A stretch of DNA of 64,000 bases from Panicum virgatum (GCF_016808335.1 NC_053142.1:43939674-44003673); one strand, 5' to 3'; shown: positions 34,975-48,470, counted from the stretch's first letter. Notes: generated from the sequence alone by a model not told the origin. Translations and numbers: made by a program.

Positions 34975-37900
34975 TGTCACAACCCAAGGGAAAAAAAGGA
35001 AAAGAAAAAAAACGCGCCCGGGCCCACCTGTCAGCCTCTCACTCTCCTCCTCCTCTCTGTTTTGCGCCGCGGACGCACGCGTCGTCGCCGCCGGCCATCC
35101 TCGGGCCACGTGCCAGCCATCCTCGTGCGCCGTGCCCAACCGTCCCTCCTCTCATCGCCTCAAGATCCCGTGCCCGACCGCTCCGCCTCAAACCCTAACC
35201 CTAGCCTTCCCCTTCTCCATTAACGCCGCCGGCCCGAGCTCCCATCGCCGCCCGCCGCCGCGATTCGGTCGCTCCGGTAAGCCGCGGCTCAATTCCTCGC
35301 ATGGGAAGCACCCCCTCGTCGTCCTCGACCCATTTCGCCCCTCACCCGGCCTCATCCCCTCTCCTGCAGTGCCGCCGGCGAACGCCTCCGCCCGCTGCCG
35401 CCTCTGCTTGTCGCGCCGCCGGTCCGCCGCCGCTCCTCGCCCGCGCCGCCGCTGGTGAGCCTCGCCGCCATCCCGTCCACCTCGTGCGCGCCTCCCCTGC
35501 CTCGCTTCGGCTCCACTTCGCCGCGCCGCCGCCGCTCGCTGTCGCTGCGCGCGACGCGTGCGCGCGCACCGCGCGTCGCCCGAAACGCCGTGGCCGCGCC
35601 CACGCCGCGGTCAGGGCGCGTGCCCTGCCTTGACCCGGCTGGGTGGGCCGCTGGCCAACGGGCCCCACCCGTCAGCGCCTGTGGGCGTGGAAGCCGGGTG
35701 TTCCTAGCGTTTTGCTAGGGTTTTTCTAGGCTTTTATTTTCCTGCAAGCTTGCAAAATCCATAGAAAATCATGTATAGCTTAAAAAATTATGAAACTTGT
35801 TTTGTTGGATTCCTCTAGATGAGATTTACTTAGGAAAAATATTGTTTTGCATGTTACTTTGTTGTAGATTTATTTATAGTTTTATCTTGCAAAAGTGAGT
35901 TTAATGCTTATTTATTTGTATACTGCTTGAAAAATCTCAAACTAAATTTTGTTAGACTCCTTGTGAGGTTTAGTTTTCAGTGGTGCAGCTTGTTCACATG
36001 CTTTCTTGCTGTTTATCAAAGTTTTAGTTTGTTTTCCTATACTTTGTCTGAAAATGGTCTATTCTAGAACTTTGTGCAGGAAAGTGATAAAATGGCAAAA
36101 CCAGTTTTGTTAGCCTTGTGTTCCTGCCTAGTTTCCATGATATTTTTCTTGGATTTGTTTAGTTAAGTTTGCATGCCTTTTCTGATTTATCTTGCTTAGA
36201 GTAGCTGAAAATTGATCTATTTATGGTTATTTATAGGAAAAAGCTTTTGCTGCAAAACCAGTTTTCTTGAGTTCTTTGCATTGTCCTCTGCATGCTCAAG
36301 TTATTTCATGGTTTATGCTTGCTGTTTAGTTCATTCTTTAATTCTTGCATCGCATTCATGCATTTTAGTGACTAAGTCGTCGGAGAACGAACCCGTGGAA
36401 CCCTCCGAGTCCGTGGAGCCTGAACCCGGAATTCCGTTCGTGGTCGAGTCGGAAGTTAACCCAGGTAAGCAGCTAAGCATATTCCTTGCACCTATTTAAT
36501 CTGATTTAGCTTAGCTATCTCACCGGGTAATGTTGGGTTATATATATATTATCTATGTATTGCATTCTTGAACCTAATTTCCTGCACTATCCTTCCTTGA
36601 ATTGTTTAACTAGGTCCTTGCCACATGTTAGTTAGTTAATTACTTAACTTGACTAGATGCTTAGCCCTGCTTAGATTACTTACATTGCTCGCTAGACAAG
36701 AATGGTTTGGAGTATCACACTTACCTGTTTATCCTTGATCGCACTTGAGCTGGGGCAAGTAGAAGTTGGTAGTATCGAGATTCGAGCGGAATGTTAGGGC
36801 CTAGAGAATGAAGTCACATGGGCATAGTCCGCTTGGATCGATTAAGGACCGAGTGGACGACGTCGGTTTTGAGCACCTTTCCGTGCTACCACATATCCAA
36901 TATAATGGAACGGATAAGCCAATTACCTCCTTTGACTTGATCATTGGGGCCCGGTCCCAGATGCGTGGCCAAGGGCTATGCAGGGAGGTTTAGTGTGTCC
37001 CCGGGTGGAACTATGTGTAGGAAAGTTTAGAGAAGTCTCCGGTGGAACTAAATCTCCACGCGCAAGCTGGGCGTACCCTCAACGGTTGAGCCTTGTTGGG
37101 AACGGCTGACGTGAGTACCCCTTGCCCGGCGTGATCGGTTGGGTGAGTCGCATGGTCCTCGTGTCGTGTGGGTAAAGTAGTACACCCTTGCAAGGTTATA
37201 ATCAATTCGAATTGCCGCGCTCTCGGTTATGAGCACGCTCTTTAACCCATGAACTCCTCATAGAATATCGTTTATGCTGAGAATGGTTCATGTTACAGCT
37301 ATGATCAGTTATAGATTATGTTACTCTCTTAACCAACTAAAAGTGTTGGGTTGGACAAGATTAATTAATTTGATAGGTGATAGTGTAGAGAGCTAGTGCT
37401 TATGCAATAATTACTTAACCTTAAAGCTTTTACTTGAGCCATTGCATGATCCTTGTGTACGTAATCGCGTAAGTCTTGCGAGTACCTTTTGTACTCAGGT
37501 TGCTTTCTAAACCTAGTTGCAGGTGAGCCCGAAGTGGTGTTCGGCCATTTCTACCCCGCTGATCCAAACGCGGGGGTAGAATAGGTCGTGGTGGTTGTAA
37601 TGATGTCCTTGAGCAAGGCGTCATTACTTTAGTAAGTCTTTATCGTAAACGAGCTTCGCGAGAGCATGTAAATGCAATAAACTTTATGTTTCTGTTTAAT
37701 ATGGCTTTCGTGAGCCCAAGGCTTGTAAGTGAAGTTTGAAACCCACCTATGCTGAACTTGTAATATTAAGCTGTGAACTCTGATTGTATAAAACTGCTCT
37801 TTGTGGATTTTTTGCGATGTATTCGATTGTAAACGGTATGTGCATATGCTGATTCTGGGCGTATGTTGGAGCACATACCGGGACTACCGGATTTGATATT

Positions 37901-38048
37901 ATTTTGGATGAATGACGTGTCGGTTATTCGTGTCTCTAGATGTGGGATAACACGTGTCACGCTCTCCGGCAAGCACGTGTTAACTCTCATCTGGATGATA
38001 ATGACCGGCGGTTCGTTTAAAATAGTATCAAATTGGGCAGTTCTCACA
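34975..38048 (+). repeat. Left LTR of the gypsy element
   Basis: About 3.07 kb, starts TGTCACAACC and ends near TTCTCACA just before the primer site. The first 750 bp is very GC-rich and gives many spurious open frames; the rest is AT-rich. Confidence 0.88.
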
Positions 38049-40012
38049 ACGGGTATCAGAGCTGAGTTTCCATGAAGTGAACCTAAAATTTGTGTAGTGG
38101 GTTGAGAGTCAAATAAAAATTTGACTACTTGCACTAAGATTTGCTTTGGTGAAAAATTTGAACTTAAGGTAAAATGCTAACTTTCTTCTTTTGTCTTAGA
38201 GCTAATTCTTTCTTACTGCTTCGCTTGTTTAATTAAGATATGCTTAACCTCTCTTGTCTTCATGAGTAGCGAGAGCGTAGGAAAGCCCTTTCACCCTCTG
38301 GAAACCTTTTGAGCCTTTTACCGGGGTTGAGAAGGTGAGAATCACCCATTGTCCTGAGCGCTAGTAGTAGGGTTGTAGCGCTGCTGGACAATGCGGTTGT
38401 TTTGGGTCGTGAGTGCTAGAACGTTAAGACGTGCTCACGATGTGAGGAGACGTCATGTTGCATTCATACCTCGCATGCATGCATACTTTCTTTTGGTTTT
38501 CCAACCTGCATCTAATCAATCTAGTGTGTCGTGATCTAGATTTCGTTGATCTCGTTCTTGCTAATTTTAGTGGACCAAATCTACTCTATCTTTTAGAGTT
38601 GCTACTCTTGTGTTGATCGTGTGTTAGATTTTTATCTACACATTATCTTTCCACCCTGCCTTTGGGTAAGCATGACGGAGTTATCAAATGTGGGCCCCGC
38701 ACCATTGATCTTTTGCATCCCTTAGGGTATAGAGTTTTACTGTCTCTTGCCAAGGGGAAATCTTGTTTATATGCCTTGGCGGGTACCAAAGCCACGGCAT
38801 TGGAAGATATTCCCGTGGTTTGTGAGTATCCGGATGTCTTTCCAGAAGAATTACCGGGTATGCCTCCTGATCGTGAGGTTGAATTTGTCATAGAGCTCAA
38901 GCCCGGAACAGCTCCCATCTCTAGACAGCCTTACCGAATGCCTCCCAATGAGTTGAAAGAATTGAAGAAACAACTCAAGACTTTATTGGATAAGGGTTTT
39001 ATTCGTCTGAGCTCCTCTCCTTGGGGATGCCCGGCTCTTTTTGTGAAGAAGAAAGATGATAGTTTACGGATGTGTGTTGATTATCGTCCGTTGAATGAAG
39101 TCACTATCAAAAATAAATATCTTCTTCCACGGATTGATATCTTGTTTGATCAACTTTTTGGAGCTCGTTATTTCTCTAAGATTGATCTAAGGTTGGGTTA
39201 TCATCAAATCAAGATTCGAACTGAAGATATTCCAAAAACAGCTTTCTCTACTAGATATGGTCTCTATGAATTCACTGTCATGTCTTTCGGCCTCACCAAT
39301 GCACCGGCTTATTTCATGTATCTGATGAATAACATCTTCATGGAGGAACTGGATGTCTTTGTGATCATCTTCATTGATGATATTTTCATTTATTCCAAGA
39401 CCAAAAAAGATCATGCTCGTCATATTCATATCGTCCTCCAAAAGCTTAGAGAGCATCGTCTTTATGCCAAGTTCAGTAAATGTGAGTTTTGGCTTGAAGA
39501 AATATTCTTTCTTGGTCATGTCCTCTCCAAGGATGGCATTGCTGTGGATCCTACCAAGGTGCAAGATGTTCTGGATTGGAAGCAACCACAGAATGTCCAT
39601 GAGATCCGGAGTTTTCTTGGACTTGCGGGATACTACCGCCGGTTCATAGAGAACTTCTCTAAAATTGCGAAGCCTATGACCGAGTTACTGAAAAATGGGG
39701 TCAAGTTTGAGTGGTCCCCAGCCTGTGAAGAAGCCTTTCAAACCTTCAAGGATCGTCTCACTACTGTCCAGTTCTTTCTCAGCCAGATATTTCCAAGAGT
39801 TTCGATGTTTATTGCGATGCTTCTCGCATCGGTCTTGGCTGTGTTCTTATGCAAGAAGGCCGAGTGGTGGCCTATGCTTCTCGTCAACTCAAGCGTCATG
39901 AAGAAAATTATCCTACCCATGATTTAGAGCTTGCGGCAGTTGTCCATGCTCTAAAGATATGGCGTCATTATCTGCTCGGTAATCATTGCAATATCTATAC
40001 TGACCATAAGAG

Positions 40013-42764
40013 TGTAGGGTCGAGATGGCGGACTAGAGGGGGGGGGGGGGTGAATAGTCCTTTCTAAAACTAATTGCGCCGGCTAACCGAAACTTATGCG
40101 GAATTGAAACTATTCGCTTAGCCAAGACTACACCCCTCTAACTATAACTCTAAGGCACCTCCAAAAAGATCCTACACAAAGCAAATGGAGTGCCAAGCTA
40201 GTAAGAGCTCTCTTAAAAATTCTAATGCCAAGTCACACAAGCCTAAGCACTAGTACTTCACAAACCGCGAGAGCTCCTACACAATTCTAATGAGCAAAAG
40301 CACAAAGCCAACCTAAGCTCACTAGATGCTCAAGGACAAGGATACACAATCCAAATCCAAGAGCTCAACTTGCTTAGTTACACAATCTAAGCAAGAGCAA
40401 CTAATTAAGCTACACAAGCTAACTAGATACACTAGGATCTCTACTTCTAGCTACACAAGCAAGAAGATGATTAGCAAGCTACACAAGCTAACTAATCACT
40501 AGAGAGCAACTACACAAGCACAAGATATAGAAGAATGTAAATACAATGCCTGTGATTTGGAGAATGCAAACCACCGAGAAGAGTAGACAAAGTTGACACG
40601 GTGATTTTTATCCCGAGGTTCACTTGGTTGCCACCAAGCTAATCCCCGTTGAGACAAGCTCCAAGGTTGCCGCCGATCCTCTTGCTAGTGCTGACTCTCA
40701 AGTCACACTCTCCCACGTGGAGTGCTCACACCGAGCTCTAGCACATGATCCGGCCGGACCACTTGTTGCTCTTCACGTCTCGCTCAACTAGAGTTGCTCT
40801 TCGCGGCTCCCGCGGGGTGAGCACAATACCCCTCACAAACTCTTCTCCGGAGCACCGCACAAACTTCTTGCGGGCTTCAACGGAGTCTCTTGCCACCAAG
40901 CCGTCTAGGAGGTGGCAACCTCCAAGAGTAACAAGCACACCGGCTTGCAACACGATCACCTAGTGCCACTCGATGCAATCTCTCAAAGCAATCGCACTAG
41001 AATCGCTCTCTCACTCGATCGGATGATTACTATCAAGTTAGAGTGAGTAGAGGGCTCTCAAGCACTCTCACACATGGACACCAAGTCCCCAAGGTGCTCT
41101 CTCAACTCAAATGGCCGGCCACACCCTCTATTTATAGAGGGAGGCCCCAAACTAGCCGTTACACTCAAATCCCGTGAAAACTGAGTTTTCGCGGACTGTC
41201 CGCCTCACAAAAACCGGACCGTCCGCCATTTAAAACCAACGGCTAGAACTGCAATGATTATGTGTCAGAGTCGACCGTTAGAACCCCGGGCGGACTGTCC
41301 GCGCCCCTGGGGCGGACTGTCCGCGGTTCAAAACTTCGAACCAACCGATTTGCAAACGTCTCTGACTAAATCTGGAAGTTACCGGCGGACTGTCCGCTCC
41401 CCAGGGGCGGACTGTCCGCAGTTCAAAAACGTGAGCACACACAGAAACCGCAGTGTTTCTGTCCCAGAAATTTCAGTAGGAGGCGGACCGTCCGCCCCCA
41501 AGGACCGGACGGTCCGCAGGTCATTTTGGGCACCCAAGACAGAACAACCAAGTTTCTGCGCCCGTTTCAGCTTTTAAAGGCGGACCGTCCGCCCCCATGG
41601 ACCGGACGGTCCGCATGTCATTTTGGACCACCCACAGAGCCAAAAACGGTTCTGTTTGAGCTCAACCGAGATAACGGCGGACCGTCAGCCCCTCAAGGGC
41701 GGACCGTCCGCAGGTCTATTTCCAGCAGAAATGTACCTCGGTAAAACGGCCATAACTCTTAGCTCCGATGTCCAAATTAGGTGATCTTGGACTCTATGGA
41801 AAGCTAATTCAGAGGGCTACACAACCCAACTGAATTCTTGATCCAAAACACAATGGATCAAAGCAGTATTCCACTCCAAGAGACAACCTAATTTCCGGAG
41901 AAAACCAAAAGACCTTTCTTGCTTCCCAAAGTTGATCAACATCAACTCCAACTCTTTCTCCTTTGCAAATGTGCCAACACCACCACGCGAACAACACCAT
42001 GTGCATGTGTGTTAGCATTTCACAATCATTTTCAAAGGATTTTCACTTGATCTCACCACGCCACTCGATCCTAGCAACATCGCAATGTTAGATCGCTCAA
42101 GTGGCACTAGATGACCGATATGCAAACAAGTTTGCCCCTCTTGATAGTACGGCCATCTATCCTAAATCCGGTCATGCACTTCTCTACACAACCTTTGACC
42201 GGTGAAATGAAATGCCCTACAAGTCATACCTTTGCCTTGCGCATTCCATTTCATCTTCCCAAATGTTGATGCCACACAAGCACCAAACTCCATCAAGCCT
42301 TTTGATCATCATTATGAGTCAACACTTGGCTTGATCTTTCTTAAATGATATGATCCACTCTATATCATCACATGACCTCTTTGGTCCATCGATCTTGACC
42401 TTGCTCGCTCTTCACCGTTGCCTCGGTCCATCGGCGCCAAATCTTGCCCAAGCTTCACCGCCTCGCGGTCCCTCGCTTCAAAGCCTTGACTTGCCCTTCT
42501 CCATTGCAACCGGTCCATCAAGCCAAGCCTTGTCTTGATCTTCTCCACTTTGGTCACATAACTCCATGTCATGTCTCATATGCAATGAGCTCCTCGATCA
42601 CACTATATGAGCATAGCATCAACACTTAGCCATTTCTTCTCCATGGCACATGTTGCTCATACTAGTGTCTTTGTGTGGACTAATCTCCTGTGTATCTCAA
42701 CATAAACACTTATTAGTCCACATAAGTTGTCACTCAATTACCAAAACCAAACAAGGGCCTTTCA
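40013..42764 (-). mobile_element. Nested solo LTR, 2752 bp, inside gypsy pol
   Basis: The plus strand begins TGTAGGGTCGAG and ends GGGCCTTTCA. It is flanked by a perfect aagag duplication at 40008-40012 and 42765-42769. Removing 2757 bp rejoins the RNase H frame (IYTDHKS before; [17 protein letters not shown] after). The orientation is judged minus because the right end, read in reverse (TGAAAGGCCCTTGTTTGG), resembles the 5' start of the 27.9-kb LTR (a gacaac...ggactaat pattern). A G-run lies at 40039-40050. No internal coding region is present. Confidence 0.88.
41190..41720. repeat. Six paired palindromes GCGGACNGTCCGC in the nested LTR
   Basis: Units begin near 41192, 41291, 41383, 41482, 41579 and 41674, a spacing of about 92-99 bp. 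Each holds two copies of gcggaccgtccgc or ccggacggtccgc separated by a short C-rich linker. Confidence 0.85.
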
Positions 42765-44707
42765 AAGAGCCTCAAGTATATTTTCACTCAATCTGATCTC
42801 AATATGAGGCAACGTCGATGGCTTGAGTTAATCAAGGATTATGACATCGAAGTACACTATCATCCTGGTAAGGCGAATGTTGTCGCCGATGCACTAAGCC
42901 GAAAGGATCAATGCAACTGCTTGACCATAGCTCCTCCTGTGCATACTCTCTGTGACGATCTTCGGAAACTTGGAATTTCTATGGTCAAAGAAGGCTATCT
43001 TGCTACTCTTACAGTCAGATCTGATCTTTATGATCGAATTAAGGAAGTCCAAAAGAAGAATAAGGGTATGACTCGAATTCGGGAGTTAATGAATCAGGGC
43101 AAAGCTCGATGTTTCTCTACGGATGATCAAGGAGTTCTATTCTTTGGGAAGCGAAATGTGGTGCCAAAGGATCATAACCTCAGGTGAATTATTCTTGATG
43201 AAGCCCACAGTTCTCAATTTTCCATTCACCCAGGTAGTACAAAAATGTATCAAGATCTCAAGCAAAGATTTTGGTGGACTCGCATGAAGCGAGAGATCGC
43301 TCGATATGTCGCCGAGTGCGATGTTTGTCAAAGGGTTAAAGCCGAGCATCTCAAACCTGCCGGTACCCTTCAGCCCTTGCCTATTCCATCATGGAAGTGG
43401 GAAGAAATTGGAATGGATTTCATCACTGGGTTACCCAGGTCTTCTCAAGGATATGATTCTATATGGGTAATCGTGGATCGATTGACAAAGTCGGCTCATT
43501 TTCTTCCAGTGAAGACTACTTATCTTGTTAAGCAATATGCGGAGTTGTACCTTACCTGCATCGTTTGTCTTCATGGTGTTCCCAAGAAAATTGTCTCTGA
43601 TCGTGGTCCTCAGTTTGTCGCTCATTTTTGGAGAAGTCTGCATGAAGCCATGGGAACTGATCTCACCTACAGTACTACTTATCATCCTCAAACCGACGGT
43701 CAAGCCGAGAGAGTCAATCAAGTCTTAGAAGACATGCTGCGAGCCTGTGCTCTAATCTATGAGAAGAAATGGGTTACTTGCTTGCCATTCGCAGAATTCT
43801 CCTACAACAATAGTTATCAAGCAAGTATCAAGATGTCTCCTTTTGAAGCCCTTTATGGAAGACGGTGCAGAACTCCGATCAACTGGTCCGAATCGGGAGA
43901 AAGACCTTTCTATGGACCAGATTTGGTGAAAGATGCCGAGGATCAAGTCAGGATTATTCGTGAGAATCTTCGCATTGCTCAATCTCGTCAAAAGACCTAT
44001 GCTGATCGTCGTCGCCGAGAACTACATCTCAAGATTGGTGATTATGTTTATCTCAAGGTTTCTCCATTTAAGGGCACTCGCCGTTTTCAAGTCAGAGGAA
44101 AGTTAGCGCAACGCTATGTCGGACCTTTTCAGATTATCAAGAAAGTTGGAGTAGTGGCTTATCAATTGGAACTTCCTCAATCACTCTCTGCAGTGCACAA
44201 TGTCTTTCATATCTCTCAATTGAAGCAGTGCCATCGTGTTCCAGCTGACGCCGTCGACCTTGAGTCACTTGATCTTCAACCGGGCCTTACCTACGAGGAA
44301 CACCCAATTGCCATTCTTGATCGTGATGAAAGAAGAGTAAAGTGTAGCATGGTGAAATTTGTGAAGGTTCAATGGAGCAATCATACCGAAGATGAAGCCA
44401 CTTGGGAGCGTGAGGATCGGTTACGTCAAGACTATCCGGAATTCTTTTCCGATGAGTAAGTTTTCTCTCAATCACCCCCACTTTCTTAGTGAAGTTTATT
44501 TTCTGGATACTGTTATATGTGTACACAATCACTATCAAGAAGTCCCTAGGAATGTCTCACACCACATCATCCAGCCTTTGTGCATCATCTCTTAGATGTT
44601 TATCTTGTCTAGGTGAATATGGCCTCAACCTAGTCCGAGTTTTATCTTTCCCCTCTTGTCTACCTAAATCTCGGGACGAGATTTTCTTAAGGGGGGGGGG
44701 GGGAGAT

Positions 44708-47700
44708 TGTCACAACCCAAGGGAAAAAAAGGAAAAGAAAAAAAACGCGCCCGGGCCCACCTGTCAGCCTCTCACTCTCCTCCTCCTCTCTGTTTTGCGC
44801 CGCGGACGCACGCGTCGTCGCCGCCGGCCATCCTCGGGCCACGTGCCAGCCATCCTCGTGCGCCGTGCCCAACCGTCCCTCCTCTCATCGCCTCAAGATC
44901 CCGTGCCCGACCGCTCCGCCTCAAACCCTAACCCTAGCCTTCCCCTTCTCCATTAACGCCGCCGGCCCGAGCTCCCATCGCCGCCCGCCGCCGCGATTCG
45001 GTCGCTCCGGTAAGCCGCGGCTCAATTCCTCGCATGGGAAGCACCCCCTCGTCGTCCTCGACCCATTTCGCCCCTCACCCGGCCTCATCCCCTCCCCTGC
45101 AGTGCCGCCGGCGAACGCCTCCGCCCGCTGCCGCCTCTGCTTGTCGCGCCGCCGGTCCGCCGCCGCTCCTCGCCCGCGCCGCCGCTGGTGAGCCTCGCCG
45201 CCATCCCGTCCACCTCGTGCGCGCCTCCCTTGCCTCGCTTCGGCTCCACTTCGCCGCGCCGCCGCCGCTCGCTGTCGCTGCGCGCGACGCGTGCGCGCGC
45301 ACCGCGCGTCGCCCGAAATGCCGTGGCCAGCGCCCACGCCGCGGTCAGGGCGCGTGCCCTGCCTTGACCCGGCTGGGTGGGCCGCTGGCCAACGGGCCCC
45401 ACCCGTCAGCGCCTGTGGGCGTGGAAGCCGGGTGTTCCTAGCGTTTTGCTAGGGTTTTTCTAGGCTTTTATTTTCCTGCAAGCTTGCAAAATCCATAGAA
45501 AATCATGTATAGCTTAAAAAATTATGAAACTTGTTTTGTTGGATTCCTCTAGATGAGATTTACTTAGGAAAAATATTGTTTTGCATGTTACTTTGTTGTA
45601 GATTTATTTATAGTTTTATCTTGCAAAAGTGAGTTTAATGCTTATTTATTTGTATACTGCTTGAAAAATCTCAAACTAAATTTTGTTAGACTCCTTGTGA
45701 GGTTTAGTTTTCAGTGGGCAGCTTGTTCACATGCTTTCTTGCTGTTTATCAAAGTTTTAGTTTGTTTTCCTATACTTTGTCTGAAAATGGTTTATTCTAG
45801 AACTTTGTGCAGGAAAGTGATAAAATGGCAAAACCAGTTTTGTTAGCCTTGTGTTCCTGCCTAGTTTCCATGATATTTTTCTTGGATTTGTTTAGTTAAG
45901 TTTGCATGCCTTTTCTGATTTATCTTGCTTAGAGTAGCTGAAAATTGATCTATTTATGGTTATTTATAGGAAAAAGCTTTTGCTGCAAAACCAGTTTTCT
46001 TGAGTTCTTTGCATTGTCCTCTGCATGCTCAAGTTATTTCATGGTTTATGCTTGCTGTTTAGTTCATTCTTTAATTCTTGCATCGCATTCATGCATTTTA
46101 GTGACTAAGTCGTCGGAGAACGAACCCGTGGAACCCTCCGAGTCCGTGGAGCCTGAACCCGGAATCCCGTTCGTGGTCGAGTCGGAAGTTAACCCAGGTA
46201 AGCAGCTAAGCATATTCCTTGCACCTATTTAATCTGATTTAGCTTAGCTATCTCACCGGGTAATGTTGGGTTATATATATATTATCTATGTATTGCATTC
46301 TTGAACCTAATTTCCTGCACTATCCTTCCTTGAATTGTTTAACTAGGTCCTTGCCACATGTTAGTTAGTTAATTACTTAACTTGACTAGATGCTTAGCCC
46401 TGCTTAGATTACTTACATTGCTCGCTAGACAAGAATGGTTTGGAGTATCACACTTACCTGTTTATCCTTGATCGCACTTGAGCTGGGGCAAGTAGAAGTT
46501 GGTAGTATCGAGATTCGAGCGGAATGTTAGGGCCTAGAGAATGAAGTCACATGGGCATAGTCCGCTTGGATCGATTAAGGACCGAGTGGACGACGTCGGT
46601 TTTGAGCACCTTTCCGTGCTACCACATATCCAATATAATGGAACGGATAAGCCAATTACCTCCTTTGACTTGATCATTGGGGCCCGGTCCCAGATGCGTG
46701 GCCAAGGGCTATGCAGGGAGGTTTAGTGTGTCCCCGGGTGGAACTATGTGTAGGAAAGTTTAGAGAAGTCTCCGGTGGAACTAAATCTCCACGCGCAAGC
46801 TGGGCGTACCCTCAACGGTTGAGCCTTGTTGGGAACGACTGACGTGAGTACCCCTTGCCCGGCGTGATCGGTTGGGTGAGTCGCATGGTCCTCGTGTCGT
46901 GTGGGTAAAGTAGTACACCCTTGCAAGGTTATAATCAATTCGAATTGCCGCGCTCTCGGTTATGAGCACGCTCTTTAACCCATGAACTCCTCATAGAATA
47001 TCGTTTATGCTGAGAATGGTTCATGTTACAGCTATGATCAGTTATAGATTATGTTACTCTCTTAACCAACTAAAAGTGTTGGGTTGGGCAAGATTAATTA
47101 ATTTGATAGGTGATAGTGTAGAGAGCTAGTGCTTATGCAATAATTACTTAACCTTAAAGCTTTTACTTGAGCCATTGTATGATCCTTGTGTACGTAATCG
47201 CGTAAGTCTTGCGAGTACCTTTTGTACTCAGGTTGCTTTCTAAACCTAGTTGCAGGTGAGCCCGAAGTGGTGTTCGGCCATTTCTACCCCGCTGATCCAA
47301 ACGCGGGGGGAAGAATAGGTCGTGGTGGCTGTAATGATGTCCTTGAGCAAGGCGTCATTACTTTAGTAAGTCTTTATCGTAAACTAGCTTCGCGAGAGCA
47401 TGTAAATGCAATAAACTTTATGTTTCTGTTTAATATGACTTTCGTGAGCCCAAGGCTTGTAAGTGAAGTTTGAAACCCACCTATGCTGAACTTGTAATAT
47501 TAAGCTGTGAACTTTGATTGTATAAAACTTCTCTTTGTGGATTTTTGGCGATGTATTCGATTGTAAACGGTATGTGCATATGCTGATTCTGGGCGTATGT
47601 TGGAGCACATACCGGGACTACCGGATTTGATATTATTTTGGATGAATGACGTGTCGGTTATTCGTGTCTCTAGATGTGGGATAACACGTGTCACGCTCTC

Positions 47701-47782
47701 CGGCAAGCACGTGTTAACTCTCATCTGGATGATAATGACTGGCGGTTCGTTTAAAATAGTATCAAATTGGGCGGTTCTCATA
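44708..47782 (+). repeat. Second LTR of the gypsy element
   Basis: Near-identical copy of 34975-38048. It is preceded by aaggggggggggggggaga and followed by a second primer site and leader, unlike a normal 3' LTR that would border host DNA. Confidence 0.88.
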
Positions 47783-48278
47783 ACGGGTATCAGAGCTGAG
47801 TTTCCATGAAGTGAACCTAAAATTTGTGTAGTGGGTTGAGAGTCAAATAAAAATTTGACTACTTGCACTAAGATTTACTTTGGTGAAAAATTTGAACTTA
47901 AGGTAAAATACTAACTTTCTTCTTTTGTCTTAGTGCTAATTCTTTCTTACTGCTTCACTTGTTTAATTAAGATATGCTTAACCTCTTTTGTCTTCATGAG
48001 TAGCGAGAGCGTAGGAAAGCCCTTTCACCCTCTGGAAACCTTTTGAGCCTTTTACCGGGGTTGAGAAGGTGAGAATCACCCATTGTCCTGAGCGCTAGTA
48101 GTAGGGTTGTAGCGCTGCTGGACAATGCGGTTGTTTTGGGTCGTGAGTGCTAGAACGTTAAGACGTGCTCACGATGTGAGGAGACGTCATGTTGCATTCA
48201 TACCTCGCATGCATGCATACTTTCTTTTGGTTTTCCAACCTGCATCTAATTAATCTAGTGTGTCGTGATCTAGATTTC
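47783..48278 (+). repeat. Repeated leader fragment after the second LTR
   Basis: Copy of 38049-38544 containing the primer binding site. It ends abruptly after ctagatttc at the junction with MITE sequence, indicating loss of the rest of a second internal region. Confidence 0.85.
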
Positions 48279-48470
48279 CAACCCATCCATGGTTACTGTA
48301 GCATCACTGCTGTAAATCATAGATTAAGCAGGCTCATTAGATTCGTCTCGCGATTTACAAACCATTCATGCAAAAAGTTTTATAAATAGACTTTATTTAG
48401 TACTCCATGCATGTGTCCAATGTGATGTTTTTTTTTCATTTACGGAGTTTAGGGGGGGGGGGGGGGGGGG
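48279..48470. mobile_element. MITE fragment ending in a poly-G tract
   Basis: Starts ccaacccatccatggttact and runs through ttagattcgtctcgcgattt; it matches the right half of the MITE at 49205-49526. A 19-base G run lies at 48452-48470. The left half of this MITE is missing at the gypsy junction. Confidence 0.75.

Larger units (their letters stand above)
38653..44459 (+). pseudogene. Gypsy pol (end of protease, RT, RNase H, integrase, chromodomain), broken
   Basis: It starts within the protease tail ([18 protein letters not shown]), so gag and most of protease are deleted at about 38640. RT shows VDYRPLNE and FIDDIFIYS, and RNase H follows. A one-base loss near 39767 (LTTV then out of frame) breaks the frame; the correct frame resumes as [21 protein letters not shown] nested solo LTR interrupts RNase H at 40012, and coding resumes at 42770. 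A TGA at 43185-43187 interrupts NLR and ILDEAHSSQF. Integrase has an HHCC finger, then DFITGLP, VSDRGPQF and QAERVNQ for the D, D and E residues. The C-terminal EDEATWEREDRLRQDYPEFF is chromodomain-like. Confidence 0.92.
34975..48278 (+). mobile_element. Ty3/gypsy (Tekay/Del-like chromovirus) element, gag-less, with tandem-style right end
   Basis: The left LTR is about 34975-38048 and the second LTR about 44708-47782; both start TGTCACAACCC. A tRNA-Met-type site (gggtatcagagc) follows each LTR (38051-38062 on the left). The G-rich polypurine tract precedes the second LTR (44690-44706). The internal region keeps leader and pol but lacks gag and most protease. After the second LTR about 500 bp of leader is repeated, to 48278, and then breaks into MITE sequence. 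The two copies (34975-38544 and 44708-48278) differ at only about 25 positions by hand count (about 99.3% identity), so the element is young. No right target duplication is found. A solo LTR is nested at 40013-42764. Confidence 0.9.

Noticed and set aside
34995..35718. GC-rich open frames, repeated at 44728-45441
   Set aside because: They lie inside the two LTR copies of the gypsy element and have no domain; duplication of the frames only reflects LTR identity.
36212..37874. Short frames conserved in both LTR copies
   Set aside because: Conservation is due to recent LTR duplication, not coding constraint.
41190..41720. CRISPR-like regularly spaced repeats
   Set aside because: The repeats are imperfect palindromic pairs inside an LTR in a plant genome; spacers are not unique protospacer-like units and no cas genes exist.
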